The position numbers and the translations under genes are program-made. Below the pieces are notes generated by a model. The model searched no databases, was not told where the DNA came from, and saw only the letters and a program-made list of their open reading frames with translations. This document shows positions 1 through 8,818 of a DNA stretch of 64,000 bases, in pieces. The stretch spans positions 1-64,000 of the forward strand of contig CAIRBP010000004.1 in NCBI GenBank assembly GCA_903876885.1. Direction: 5' to 3'. The stretch's first letter is position 1, and each line of letters opens with the position of its first letter. The DNA is from an uncultured Burkholderiales bacterium. Lineage in GTDB: Bacteria > Pseudomonadota > Gammaproteobacteria > Burkholderiales > Burkholderiaceae_C.

Positions 1-1479
1 GTTAATCTCTTTGCTCTGGTTGTCGAGCGTATTCCGGTCGTTTTTGCCGCACATGAACAATTTTTTCATGCATTTGACGTCTTCTCTGTGATTGTTTTCA
101 CAATAGAGTATCTTACGAGGCTGTATCTAGCGCCGGAGGATCAGGAGTTCAAAAGCAAGCGCTTCGCTCGAGCAGCCTACGTATTTAGTCCCTTCGCCCT
201 CATTGATTTCTTGGCAGTTGCGCCCTTTTATTTCCAAGCTTTCTTGCCTATCGATCTGCGTGTTTTGAGGTTCCTCAGACTGTTAAGGATGCTCAAACTA
301 TTTAGAGTCCTAATTCCTGCCTACCAGGAGTTTATGACATTGAATGCCGCTAGGACCTTTCGTCAAAAAATGTATTCTCTTGTCTTTCCAAGTGAATTTG
401 GCGGGGCCATTCATGAAATGTTCGAGAGCGTTATTGCTTGGTGGGTTGTGATCTCTGTGATTGCTGTTGTTTTTGAATCTGTCGAATCGATTCATTATGT
501 GCTTAGCACCCATTTCATTATTATTGACTCAATTGCTGTTGGATTATTTAGCGTTGAGTACTTTATAAAGCTCTATTCCTGTGTTGAAGATCCAAGGCTA
601 AAAAAATGGTTTTCTGGACGTATCAAACACAGTCTCAAATTTTCATCAATCATCGATTTGCTTGCTATTTTGCCGTTCTTCCTTGAACTCTTTTTGCATC
701 ATTTATTTGATCTTCGTTTTCTCAGAGTTTTCAGGCTCATGCGGTTACTGAAGATTACAAAGCAAAATAACTCGACTGCAGTACTCAAACGTGTTTTTAC
801 CCGAGAAACGCCCATTCTTGCGGCGGCCCTCTTCGTGATGATGTTAATGGTGGTTCTAGCTGCGAGTTTGGCATACCTTCTCGAGCACGATAGTCAACCC
901 GACAAATACGAAAACATTCCAAGTGCCATTTACTGGGCAGTTATCACACTTAGCTCTGTCGGTTACGGAGACTTAACTCCGGTCTCCCCTGTTGGGCGTG
1001 TAATGACCATCTTTATGGCTGTAATCGGTGTCGGTATTTTTGCAATACCCTCAGCTTTGCTCGCCTCCTCGTTTGCAGATGAGTTGCACAGCGACAAAAA
1101 TAATCTAGCTATAGCGCTTTATGGTCGCCTGAAACTTGGGTTTCCCGTAGACCTAAAAGATGAGTTTGTACTGTCTGAGGGAAAAAGACTTAACCTCTCC
1201 TTGGAACAACTCAAGGGTGTCATAGACAAAGTTATGTACGAATTCAAAATGACAGAGGATCTGATACCCCAACCTATCCTTGAGATTGCAAACAACACCG
1301 ACCAAGCTCTTGAGCATTACGTCAAAAAGATATCAAGAATTCGTCAACTTGGTATCCTGATCCAACAGCAACCAGCAGAAACGATTCAAAGGCTCTCTGA
1401 CCTCTTAAGTCCAAGTGAGGCAGAGCTTTGGAAAACAATTCAAGGCTCTAATCAGTTCTTGAATACCAAACCTCAATAA
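1..1479 (+). CDS. Tandem voltage-sensor potassium channel-like protein (5' end outside window)
   Basis: The reading frame is open from base 1, so the gene starts before the window; the GTG at 88 is only an internal candidate. Counting codons from base 1, a first voltage-sensor-like block ends in an S4 helix at about 87-102 with Arg/Lys at every third position (six charges). A linker of about 40 residues has no pore loop. A second S1-S4 block follows, with S4 near 239-251 (five charges), then S5, the selectivity filter TLSSVGYGD (about 316-324) and S6. About 130 cytoplasmic residues follow, without a recognisable cyclic-nucleotide or RCK domain. The filter is that of K+ channels. The VSD-VSD-pore order is unusual, since ordinary Kv channels have one sensor per pore. 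The family call is firm; gating and physiological role are not known. Confidence 0.85.
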   Translation, partial: VNLFALVVERIPVVFAAHEQFFHAFDVFSVIVFTIEYLTRLYLAPEDQEFKSKRFARAAYVFSPFALIDFLAVAPFYFQAFLPIDLRVLRFLRLLRMLKLFRVLIPAYQEFMTLNAARTFRQKMYSLVFPSEFGGAIHEMFESVIAWWVVISVIAVVFESVESIHYVLSTHFIIIDSIAVGLFSVEYFIKLYSCVEDPRLKKWFSGRIKHSLKFSSIIDLLAILPFFLELFLHHLFDLRFLRVFRLMRLLKITKQNNSTAVLKRVFTRETPILAAALFVMMLMVVLAASLAYLLEHDSQPDKYENIPSAIYWAVITLSSVGYGDLTPVSPVGRVMTIFMAVIGVGIFAIPSALLASSFADELHSDKNNLAIALYGRLKLGFPVDLKDEFVLSEGKRLNLSLEQLKGVIDKVMYEFKMTEDLIPQPILEIANNTDQALEHYVKKISRIRQLGILIQQQPAETIQRLSDLLSPSEAELWKTIQGSNQFLNTKPQ

Positions 1480-1502
1480 TCTACAGACCAATACCAAAAC
1501 CT

Positions 1503-1844
1503 ATGAGCGCTTCAATCACTAAACACACTCCCACCTTCTCTACTGCACCACAAATCGGCTTAGAAGACTTAGCTGAAATCGCAGCGCTCGGGTATAAAAC
1601 TATTATTTGCAATCGCCCTGACGGCGAAGGCGGTCCAGATCAACCTAGTTCTGCGTCAATAAAAGCTGAGGCTGAAAAATTGGGACTTGCTTTTCATAGT
1701 ATCCCGTTTACAAGCGGACAACTCACTGAGGATTTGGTTAAAGAGTTTGCAAAAACCATCGACAACGCCAATACCCCTGTTCTCGCCTACTGCCGCAGCG
1801 GCGCTCGCTCCACGCAGATCTGGAGTCTTGGCCAGGCAACTTAA
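1503..1844 (+). CDS. DUF442 / TIGR01244-type phosphatase-like sulfur transferase domain protein
   Basis: A 113-residue soluble protein that resembles the stand-alone DUF442 domain, also found fused to Blh (beta-lactamase-like hydrolase) proteins involved in sulfide oxidation. It has the phosphatase-like loop CRSGAR (Cys97 to Arg102) followed by Ser, as in that family, and a conserved N-terminal half with NRPDGE at 38-43. Family members act as phosphatase-like or rhodanese-like enzymes; the substrate is unknown. It starts 23 bases after the channel gene and its stop codon directly abuts the stop of the convergent corA-like gene, leaving no intergenic terminator. No good ribosome-binding site is visible before the ATG. 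Confidence 0.75.
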   Translation: MSASITKHTPTFSTAPQIGLEDLAEIAALGYKTIICNRPDGEGGPDQPSSASIKAEAEKLGLAFHSIPFTSGQLTEDLVKEFAKTIDNANTPVLAYCRSGARSTQIWSLGQAT

Positions 1845-2954
1845 TTAGTGATCCCCCAAATAACGCCTTCGCCAAAAGAAAAAAACCGAGAATAGGCTAA
1901 TCACGAGCATGATTAGTATGGTCCAAAGCAGTCCGTTTTCTGAGTGTATATAGGGAAAATTCTCGAAATTCATCCCGAAAAACCCAGTAATTAAGTTAAG
2001 CGGTAAAAAGATAGCGGTGAGTACGGTTAAGGTTCGCATGATATCGTTAGTGCGGTTACTTTGAGCGTTGAAATGCATCTCAACTGCGGTCTCTGCACTT
2101 TGCTCCAGGCGTCTAACGTGATGAACGACGCGCTCAATGTGCTCGAGTACGTCTCTGCTGCGAAGCTTCAATAATTCCAACTCTTTGGGTGTACTCTCTT
2201 CCTCTTTGGCAAGAGTATCCAGGGAATCTAGCCAGTCTTGTATTGCTGAGCGCTGATCCTCGCTGACCTCATCTAACATATGCAGGGATAGCCTTGCATC
2301 CAATAAAGCGGTCCAATTCTTAAACCGGGTTCTGGGGTTAAGTAACTCACTTTGCCAGTGGTCTAGTTGTTTAGTCAACTCGCGTCTTAAATTCAAATAG
2401 CCATCGACCATTTGGCTAACAATGCGTAACATCAAATCCGATGGGCTATGGGGGACACGGGAGACCACAGAAGTAGCACCTGAGTTCACTGTATTTACTG
2501 AATTAAGTAACCTCGTTGCGAAGCTGTCCCTCACCGAGCAATCAGTTGGATGAACAGTAATCAAAATACGTGACATGACCAAAAAAGCTACTGGACTGGT
2601 GTCAATCTTTCGAAGGACCGCTGGTCCCCCTCGTTGGGTTGGAACATGTAGCAAAGTGCCTGGCGCACTTAGATCGGTCTCGGTCTGGCCTGACGCAAGT
2701 CTTCTAAAGACCAATAGATCGTACTCAGAGGTGTAGTCAAAGTGAGATGGTAGTTGATTGTTCAACATATCAGTGATATGAAGATCTACAATCTGGACGT
2801 TGCAAAGCTTCTCAAGCGTTGCTTGAACGGATTGTTGAAGCACCTCGAATTCTCGTCTTGCAAATGCCATCCAAAGGTAGCCGTCAACAGGTATTTCCTG
2901 AGGCAACTCATCGCTCTCAAGGACCGAAGTTTGTGTTATCTTAAAGATTCTCAT
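1845..2954 (-). CDS. CorA family divalent cation transporter
   Basis: A 369-residue member of the CorA/ZntB metal transporter family. A large N-terminal cytoplasmic domain is followed by a long helical stretch (about 190-300, rich in Leu, Arg and Glu) and two C-terminal membrane helices. The hallmark GMN sits at 327-329 at the end of the first helix, followed by a short periplasmic loop and a basic C-terminus (WRRR). GMN is the selectivity signature for Mg2+ and related ions, but whether Mg2+, Co2+ or Zn2+ is moved cannot be told from sequence. It is transcribed divergently from the response regulator at 2993, with only 38 bases between the start codons, so the promoters must overlap and co-regulation is possible. 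Confidence 0.88.
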   Translation of the reverse strand: MRIFKITQTSVLESDELPQEIPVDGYLWMAFARREFEVLQQSVQATLEKLCNVQIVDLHITDMLNNQLPSHFDYTSEYDLLVFRRLASGQTETDLSAPGTLLHVPTQRGGPAVLRKIDTSPVAFLVMSRILITVHPTDCSVRDSFATRLLNSVNTVNSGATSVVSRVPHSPSDLMLRIVSQMVDGYLNLRRELTKQLDHWQSELLNPRTRFKNWTALLDARLSLHMLDEVSEDQRSAIQDWLDSLDTLAKEEESTPKELELLKLRSRDVLEHIERVVHHVRRLEQSAETAVEMHFNAQSNRTNDIMRTLTVLTAIFLPLNLITGFFGMNFENFPYIHSENGLLWTILIMLVISLFSVFFFWRRRYLGDH

Positions 2955-2966
2955 CCTAATATCTTA

Positions 2967-2979
2967 CACAATTTTTGTG
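2967..2979. promoter_or_regulatory. Short palindrome between divergent corA-like and response regulator genes
   Basis: CACAA-TTT-TTGTG lies in the 38-base region between two divergent start codons. It could be an operator, but 5-base arms in AT-rich DNA are weak evidence. Confidence 0.25.
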
Positions 2980-2992
2980 AAACTCCCATAAC

Positions 2993-3658
2993 ATGCGCGT
3001 ACTGATTGTCGAAGATGACTCAGCCCTTAGATTAGGACTCAAACGTACCTTGCTCGCAGAGGGGTGGCAAGTGGACACCGTTGACAACGGTGAACTCGCG
3101 TTAGCTGCTACGCTGACTGAGACGTATGATATTGCCGTACTAGATCTAAATCTCCCCAAAATCGATGGGATAGCAGTTCTTAAAGATTGGCGATCTAAGG
3201 GCCTAAAACATGCAGTCTTGATTCTTACTGCTCGAGACGAACTGCAGGATCGTATTCTTGGATTGAATAGCGGTGGTGACGATTATTTAACAAAACCCTT
3301 CGAACCACCGGAGCTAATTGCCAGAATCCGAGCTATTGTCAGACGAAGAACTGGCACATTAACCCAAGTTTTGCGGGTGGGAGATGTTGCATTCAATACA
3401 GAGAGTCGAGAGCTGTTTCATAAAGACCAACGAATATTGGTAAGCCCTAGAGAGGCCACACTGCTTGAACTACTTCTTGGCTCCTCTGGTCAAGCGGTAC
3501 CTAAGAGCAGAATAGTCTCAGCGATGTCGAGTTGGGATACCAACTTTACGGCCAATGCTGTGGAGATATATATCCTAAAACTCAGGCGCAAATTAGCGGT
3601 CACAGGGGTATCCATCGTGACCGTTAGGGGGACAGGTTATGCACTGGAGGCGACTTGA
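2993..3658 (+). CDS. OmpR/PhoB-family response regulator
   Basis: A 221-residue two-component response regulator. The receiver domain (1-115) has the acidic pair Asp8/Asp9, phospho-acceptor Asp51 in VLDLNLP, and Lys101 in TKPFEP. The C-terminal half (about 125-220) is the winged-helix DNA-binding domain, ending in the usual VRGTGYAL. It ends with TGA directly before the GTG start of the sensor kinase, so the two are co-transcribed and probably translationally coupled. Overall it resembles the TctD/QseB type. The divergent corA-like gene is the nearest possible target; citrate/tricarboxylate control is only a family association, as no transporter of that kind is nearby. Confidence 0.92.
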   Translation: MRVLIVEDDSALRLGLKRTLLAEGWQVDTVDNGELALAATLTETYDIAVLDLNLPKIDGIAVLKDWRSKGLKHAVLILTARDELQDRILGLNSGGDDYLTKPFEPPELIARIRAIVRRRTGTLTQVLRVGDVAFNTESRELFHKDQRILVSPREATLLELLLGSSGQAVPKSRIVSAMSSWDTNFTANAVEIYILKLRRKLAVTGVSIVTVRGTGYALEAT

Positions 3659-5059
3659 GTGAACCTATTTAAAGCAGAGAGTCTTCGGCGAAACCTCGTA
3701 CTTACCTTCATTTGGCTTTGGGTAGCATCTGCCCTTGCTGCAACGCTTGTTGCGTTTTGGTTGGCAGGTCGCTCTGCTCAGGTCTCGTTTGACCGTATAT
3801 TGAAAGACGACGCACTTGCTTTAGCGACTCAAATACACTGGGACCAATCAGGAGCAGTTTTTGCAGCGGATCCAAACACAGCCGATTATTTAATTTTCGA
3901 TTCTCTCTCTCCCTCCAGGTTTATGGTTATTAACCAGGACGGAAAAAAACTAGTAGGTAATGCTGTACTCACCCTTCCACCTAACGCGGATCAACAAAAG
4001 GCGGGTTCGCCGCTATTCTTTGACTCCGATAACGATATCGGAAACCTTCGAGTTGTTGCAATCCGTTTAGAGCATAAAGACAGTCCTGGTCATGTATGGG
4101 TGGTTGTTGGCGAGTCTCAAGCTAAACGCAACCACATTTCACACGAGTTAGCCGCAGCTATCTTTCTACCAGCAATCGGACTTGCCGTGTTTATTGTTCC
4201 TCTATTGGTTGCGGGCATTCGTTATGGTCTCGCTCCAGCAAATGCAATCAATGACGCTGTTGCAAGACGAGGAATCAATGATTTATCCCCTATCCCTTTA
4301 TCTCAAGTACCTGTCGAATTAAAAGGGCTCATCAGTCATATCAACGATTTGCTTAAAAGAGTGCAAGACGCAGTCGCACATGAGAGAAGATTCATCTCCG
4401 ATACTGCTCATCAACTCAGAACTCCTTTAGCAGGAATTAAGCTCTTGGTGGATGATTTACTGAGAACCTCCCAGGCCAGCCCAGAGGATCCCCCCAACAA
4501 AGAGGTGCTAAGCGAATTAAGCACAGCATCCACCCGGGTTACCCAACTTGTTAAACAGTTGCTCACTCTTGCCAGATCCGAGGGGGGTAATGCCGTGCAG
4601 ATGGAGGAAATTGAGTTAGGTCCTATTATTGAGGACTTGACTTCACACTGGAAACCTGTGTTTGCAAATAGCTCCAAAGAGTTTCATATTAACGCTTCAC
4701 TTCGCTCATTGGATGCATTTAAGATAAAAACCAATGCAACTCTTGTCCAAGAGATATTGGCGAATTTAATTGATAATGCGTTGAACTATGGTGGGGACCG
4801 GGTTGATTTAAAGGCAACCCTTCAAGAGCACAAACTAATGTTGCATGTTCTTGACAACGGTGACAAAGTCTTTGCAGAGGATATAGAGAGAATGCTCACA
4901 CCATTTTGGCGGGGTAAAGACCTCTCTCACCACGGTGTTGGACTAGGCTTGCCGATTGCTCAAAAAACTTGCGCTTTACTAGGGGGGCATCTTAGCATTC
5001 AAATTTACCCCGAGGTGAGGGGTACTCAGATAACTATTGAATTACCTTTGAAAAGTTAA
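3659..5059 (+). CDS. Sensor histidine kinase, TctE/QseC-like
   Basis: A 466-residue inner-membrane histidine kinase. Membrane helices are at about 13-36 and 165-187, bracketing a periplasmic sensor region of about 130 residues with no family I can name. The dimerisation box has phospho-acceptor His251 in DTAHQLRTPLAG. The ATPase domain shows an N box (NLIDNALNYG), a DNG G1-type motif and GVGLGLPIA near the end. The GTG start directly follows the response regulator stop codon, so the two form a cognate pair. It is convergent with the livM gene at 5102, with about 40 bases between them and no obvious hairpin terminator. Confidence 0.9.
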   Translation: MNLFKAESLRRNLVLTFIWLWVASALAATLVAFWLAGRSAQVSFDRILKDDALALATQIHWDQSGAVFAADPNTADYLIFDSLSPSRFMVINQDGKKLVGNAVLTLPPNADQQKAGSPLFFDSDNDIGNLRVVAIRLEHKDSPGHVWVVVGESQAKRNHISHELAAAIFLPAIGLAVFIVPLLVAGIRYGLAPANAINDAVARRGINDLSPIPLSQVPVELKGLISHINDLLKRVQDAVAHERRFISDTAHQLRTPLAGIKLLVDDLLRTSQASPEDPPNKEVLSELSTASTRVTQLVKQLLTLARSEGGNAVQMEEIELGPIIEDLTSHWKPVFANSSKEFHINASLRSLDAFKIKTNATLVQEILANLIDNALNYGGDRVDLKATLQEHKLMLHVLDNGDKVFAEDIERMLTPFWRGKDLSHHGVGLGLPIAQKTCALLGGHLSIQIYPEVRGTQITIELPLKS

Positions 5060-5101
5060 CTTGAAATGTTTTAGAGAAACTGAATTTACTAATCTGAGCA
5101 T

Positions 5102-6043
5102 TCAAGTATTCGATTTTCTTCTGCTCTGAAACGCCAACCATTCGCCAACTATTCCTCGTCTAAAGGCCATAACGCAAATCACGAAGATGGCTCCGATGAT
5201 CACAGTCACCCAAGATCCTACTCGGTCAGACAATAGATTTTGAAGAGCAACAACGATAGCAGAGCCAAGCACAGGACCAAAAAAAGTTCCAGCCCCACCC
5301 AACATTGTCATCAGAATCACCTCACCCGAGGTAGATTGGATAACATCCGAGAGGGTCGCAAAACCCAGTGCCACGGTTTTTAGTGAACCAGCAAGTCCCG
5401 CTAGAGTGCTAGAGAGTATGAATACAAGCATCTTTTGATGATCAGCAAAGTAACCAAGGGATGAGGCTCTAGGCTCATTCTCTCTGATTGCTTTTAATAC
5501 TTGACCAAAGGGTGAGTGAACCACTCGTTGAATAAACAGGTAAACCATCACAAATACAAAAAGCACGAAATAATACATCGATAGATCATCAGCTAATGAC
5601 AACAGTCCAAAAAGATCCCCACGAGGTACCCCTTGAATTCCGTTCTCCCCACCGGTAAAGGGCGCTTGAAGACAGACAAAATAAACCAACTGCGACAGGG
5701 CTAGTGTGATCATTGCAAAATAAATCCCAGAGCGCCTGATTGCGATCAATCCAATCATCAGTCCTAATACTGTAGACGATAAAGCACCAACCAATAAAGC
5801 TGCGGGTGTCGACCAAGCGTTTGCTGTCAATAACCACGCAGTTACGTAAGAGGAGACTCCAAAATATGCTGAATGTCCAAAGGACAACATACCCGAATAG
5901 CCAAGCATCAAATTAAAGGCACACGCAAATATAGCGTAGCAAAGAATAGTCATCAAAAAGATGGGATACAACCCTATCCAAGGCGCAAGCAATGCCAACA
6001 AAAGCAAAACCGTATAAAAAGTAGTATTTCGAGTCATATTCAT
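5102..6043 (-). CDS. livM: Branched-chain amino acid-type ABC transporter permease LivM (left set)
   Basis: A 313-residue inner-membrane permease of the LivM family: many hydrophobic helices, the GYSGMLSFGHSAYFG segment near 48-62, and the EAA-like cytoplasmic loop with IRENEPRASSLGY around 190. It is the last gene of the minus-strand operon livG-livF-livH-livM and starts only 3 bases after livH stops. Liv-type (HAAT) transporters import branched-chain amino acids, urea, amides or aromatic acids, and the substrate cannot be fixed from the permease. No binding protein gene belongs to this operon. Confidence 0.9.
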   Translation of the reverse strand: MNMTRNTTFYTVLLLLALLAPWIGLYPIFLMTILCYAIFACAFNLMLGYSGMLSFGHSAYFGVSSYVTAWLLTANAWSTPAALLVGALSSTVLGLMIGLIAIRRSGIYFAMITLALSQLVYFVCLQAPFTGGENGIQGVPRGDLFGLLSLADDLSMYYFVLFVFVMVYLFIQRVVHSPFGQVLKAIRENEPRASSLGYFADHQKMLVFILSSTLAGLAGSLKTVALGFATLSDVIQSTSGEVILMTMLGGAGTFFGPVLGSAIVVALQNLLSDRVGSWVTVIIGAIFVICVMAFRRGIVGEWLAFQSRRKSNT

Positions 6044-6046
6044 GTT

Positions 6047-6931
6047 CTACTCTTTACCAAATAATCCAGCGGGACGCCAGCACAACACAATTGCCATAAT
6101 TAGGAAGACTACGATATTTGACGCCTCAGGATATAAAACCTTGGTAAAACCCTCTATAACACCCAAGCCAACACCGCTAAGAATAGATCCCATGATGGAG
6201 CCCATACCGCCAATCACAACTACAGCGAAAACTACAATAACAAGAGATGATCCCATTAGAGGTGAGACTTGAATGATTGGCGCGGAAAGCACCCCAGCTA
6301 ACGCAGCCAACGCGACGCCTGCAGCATAGGTAAACATAACAATCAAAGGTACGTTGATACCAAAAGCTTGAACAAGTCTAGGGTTCTCAGTAGCCGCTCG
6401 CAGTGTTGAACCAAGTCTGGTACGCTCTATAAGGTACCAAGTCAAAAAGCAAATCGCCAGGGATGCCAGAATAACCCAAACTCTGTAGATAGGGAGATTC
6501 ATAAATCCTACGTCGATTGCCCCCTGCAACAATTCCGGAACAGGGTAAGTCTGACCGGAAGCACCAAAGACCTCTCTTAGTACACCCTCAGCAATCAAAG
6601 AGAGTCCAAAAGTCAATAGCAGACCATAAAGAGGATCGATCTTATACAGATGCCTAAGAAAAAGTCTTTCTAAGACAAGACCAAGTACCCCAACTGCCAG
6701 AGGTGACAAAAGTAGAGCCCACCAATAACCAAATCCAAACACGTCAAGTAGCACCCATGTCGCGTAGGCTCCAAGCATATAGAAGGCGCCATGAGCGAAG
6801 TTAACGACACCTAATAGTCCAAAGATGACGGCAAGACCAAGGCTGAGCATCGCATAGAAAGAGCCGTTTACCAGTCCAAGCAGAAGTTGTCCTAATATGA
6901 CCTGAATAGGAATTCCAAAAATATCAGTCAT
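6047..6931 (-). CDS. livH: Branched-chain amino acid-type ABC transporter permease LivH (left set)
   Basis: A 294-residue LivH-family permease with about eight membrane helices. Characteristic stretches are LLGVVNFAHGAFYMLGAY near 40-57, the RATTxN-type loop (here RAATENPRLVQAFGIN) near 178-193, and a C-terminal RPAGLFGKE typical of LivH. It pairs with LivM to form the membrane channel. It is preceded by a 158-base gap after livF, longer than the other gaps in the operon, in which I see no clear promoter or hairpin. Confidence 0.9.
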   Translation of the reverse strand: MTDIFGIPIQVILGQLLLGLVNGSFYAMLSLGLAVIFGLLGVVNFAHGAFYMLGAYATWVLLDVFGFGYWWALLLSPLAVGVLGLVLERLFLRHLYKIDPLYGLLLTFGLSLIAEGVLREVFGASGQTYPVPELLQGAIDVGFMNLPIYRVWVILASLAICFLTWYLIERTRLGSTLRAATENPRLVQAFGINVPLIVMFTYAAGVALAALAGVLSAPIIQVSPLMGSSLVIVVFAVVVIGGMGSIMGSILSGVGLGVIEGFTKVLYPEASNIVVFLIMAIVLCWRPAGLFGKE

Positions 6932-7089
6932 AATTCGAAATTATCAGAATGAGAGTTTGAGGTAGTGATCATTGGGCGGCAGTCATATCTTGGGTTTAGG
7001 GGAAATGTATGTTCAACTCCGGTTGCAGTAGTGTTAGCTTTTCAAAAAAATCCATGTGTTTAGAGTCATTCAATTACGAACTAGACAAC

Positions 7090-7812
7090 CTAAACGCCTA
7101 AAAATTCATGCAACATCGACATCTTTGAAGGCAACTCTGCATGATTGAACTGTTGCACAATTTGTCCGTGCTCCATAACATAAAAGCGGTCTGCCAAAGG
7201 CGCAGCAAATCTAAAGTTTTGCTCAACCAAAATAATCGTAAATCCCGCTTGTTTAAGTGTTGCAATCATTACGCCAAGCTTTTGAACAATAACCGGGGCA
7301 AGACCCTCGGATATCTCATCCAATAACAAAAGCCTGGCACCTGTTCTTAATATTCGCGCAACAGCAAGCATTTGTTGCTCACCTCCGGATAAGCGTGTGC
7401 CTGGACTGTCTGCACGCTCTTTCAAATTGCTAAACATGGCATAAATTTCATTCACAGACATCCCACCATCCGAGCCTTTAATTTTCGGCGGCAAAATAAG
7501 GTTCTCGTAGGTTGAGAGAGAGGAAAATATTCCTCGCTCCTCTGGGCAATATCCAAGCCCTAACCTGGCTATTTGATGTGTGCTCAAAGAAATACTCTCT
7601 ACACCATTGACTTTAACAGAACCAGTTCTCGTTCCAGTCAGCCCCATGATTGCCCGAAGCGTTGTGGTGCGACCAGAGCCGTTTCGGCCCAAAAGGGTTA
7701 CAACTTCACCCTTGTTAACACTAAGATTAACGCCGTGAAGAATGTGAGACTCGCCGTACCAAGCCTGTAAGTTCTCAACCTTTAGCAACTCATTGGAGGA
7801 GACACTATTCAT
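7090..7812 (-). CDS. livF: Liv-type ABC transporter ATPase LivF with Walker A Lys replaced by Arg (left set)
   Basis: A 240-residue LivF-family ATPase. The signature LSGGEQQM (near 142), Walker B LLLLDEISEGLAP and the switch His region are intact. The Walker A reads GRNGSGRTT at 42-50, with Arg48 where nearly all ABC ATPases have Lys; the codon is CGC on the minus strand (7669-7671 on plus). The neighbouring LivG at 7864 and the second LivF at 13769 both keep Lys. Substitution of this Lys usually cripples ATP hydrolysis, so this subunit may be a degenerate site in a heterodimer with LivG, or impaired. It may also be an individual mutation or a base error. Confidence 0.88.
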   Translation of the reverse strand: MNSVSSNELLKVENLQAWYGESHILHGVNLSVNKGEVVTLLGRNGSGRTTTLRAIMGLTGTRTGSVKVNGVESISLSTHQIARLGLGYCPEERGIFSSLSTYENLILPPKIKGSDGGMSVNEIYAMFSNLKERADSPGTRLSGGEQQMLAVARILRTGARLLLLDEISEGLAPVIVQKLGVMIATLKQAGFTIILVEQNFRFAAPLADRFYVMEHGQIVQQFNHAELPSKMSMLHEFLGV

Positions 7813-7863
7813 ATTGTTATTTCTGTAATTTATTAGTTTTGTTTTATGGTGAGCAGCAAAAAC

Positions 7864-8637
7864 TTAATGAGCACCTACGAGCTCATGATCAGTTGAGCCC
7901 ATATAGGCCTCAACGACTAATGGATTTTTAGATACATCGTTGTAATTGCCATCCGCAATTACCACTCCCCTTTGGAGCACAGTTATTCGGTCAGCGATCG
8001 AGGAAACAACATTCATATTGTGTTCAACCATCAATACGGTTCTCCCTACAGCTACTTTCTTAATAAGCTGGGTGACCCTGTCCACATCCTCATGCCCCAT
8101 ACCTTGTGTAGGCTCATCAAGAAGCATTAGCTCTGGCTCGAGGGCTAATGTGGTTGCGAGCTCAAGCGCTCTCTTACGACCATAAGGCAGATTTACTGCA
8201 AGCTCATTAGCAAAACTGCTTAAATCTACCGATTCTAAAAGCTCCATAGCACGGCCATGTAGATGGTGCAAGGACTTCTCAGATTGCCAAAAATTAAATC
8301 CGATATTTTGCTTTTGTTGCAATGCGACACGAACATTTTCTAAAACAGTCATATGAGGAAAAACTGCTGAAATTTGAAAAGATCGGACAAGCCCTCGCCT
8401 CGCAATTTGAGCAGGTTTTTCATGGGTTATATCGATACCCTTAAAGAAAATGTTGCCACGGGTGGGAACCAAAAAGTTGGTAAGCAAATTAAATAGAGTT
8501 GTTTTACCAGCACCGTTTGGACCGATTAATGCATGAATAGATCCGCGAGTGACGTTTAAATTAACGTCACTGACAGCAACAAAACCCTTGAACTCTTTAG
8601 TTAGGCCTTGAATATCAAGCAAAATTTCTTGTGTCAA
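7864..8637 (-). CDS. livG: Liv-type ABC transporter ATPase LivG (left set)
   Basis: An ATPase of about 257 residues, LivG family, first gene of the left operon. Walker A is GPNGAGKTT near residues 40-48. The LivG-style signature is LPYGRKRALELA (LPYG in place of LSGG), and Walker B is LMLLDEPTQGM. An in-frame stop lies just upstream and no ATG is available, so the gene must start at one of two adjacent TTG codons (8640 or 8637). I chose 8637 because GGAG lies 6 bases before it. A large nested inverted repeat at 8680-8732 sits about 40-95 bases upstream, in the promoter/leader region of this operon. Confidence 0.9.
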   Translation of the reverse strand: MTQEILLDIQGLTKEFKGFVAVSDVNLNVTRGSIHALIGPNGAGKTTLFNLLTNFLVPTRGNIFFKGIDITHEKPAQIARRGLVRSFQISAVFPHMTVLENVRVALQQKQNIGFNFWQSEKSLHHLHGRAMELLESVDLSSFANELAVNLPYGRKRALELATTLALEPELMLLDEPTQGMGHEDVDRVTQLIKKVAVGRTVLMVEHNMNVVSSIADRITVLQRGVVIADGNYNDVSKNPLVVEAYMGSTDHELVGAH

Positions 8638-8679
8638 CAAAAACTCCTAGCGCAATTAAAATTTACTCTGACTATAAAT

Positions 8680-8732
8680 AATGCAATACCATCTTGTGAT
8701 TAGTGTACCCACTTCACTAATAGTATTGCATT
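8680..8732. promoter_or_regulatory. Nested perfect inverted repeats upstream of livG
   Basis: The outer arms AATGCAATAC (8680-8689) and GTATTGCATT (8723-8732) are perfect 10-base complements. Inside them ATTAGTG (8699-8705) and CACTAAT (8715-8721) are perfect 7-base complements around a 9-base centre. The element lies 43 bases upstream of the livG start. It could be two nested operators for dimeric regulators or a leader RNA hairpin. A single ATTAGTG half-site recurs at 9461-9467, between the DUF1993 gene and the divergent binding-protein gene. Confidence 0.6.
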
Positions 8733-8818
8733 CACTCTAGGGATAGTACGAATAACATATCCAATCTAATCGTAATTATTTAAATGGGTTAGAGAGATTA
8801 AGAACAAAATTTCTTAAA

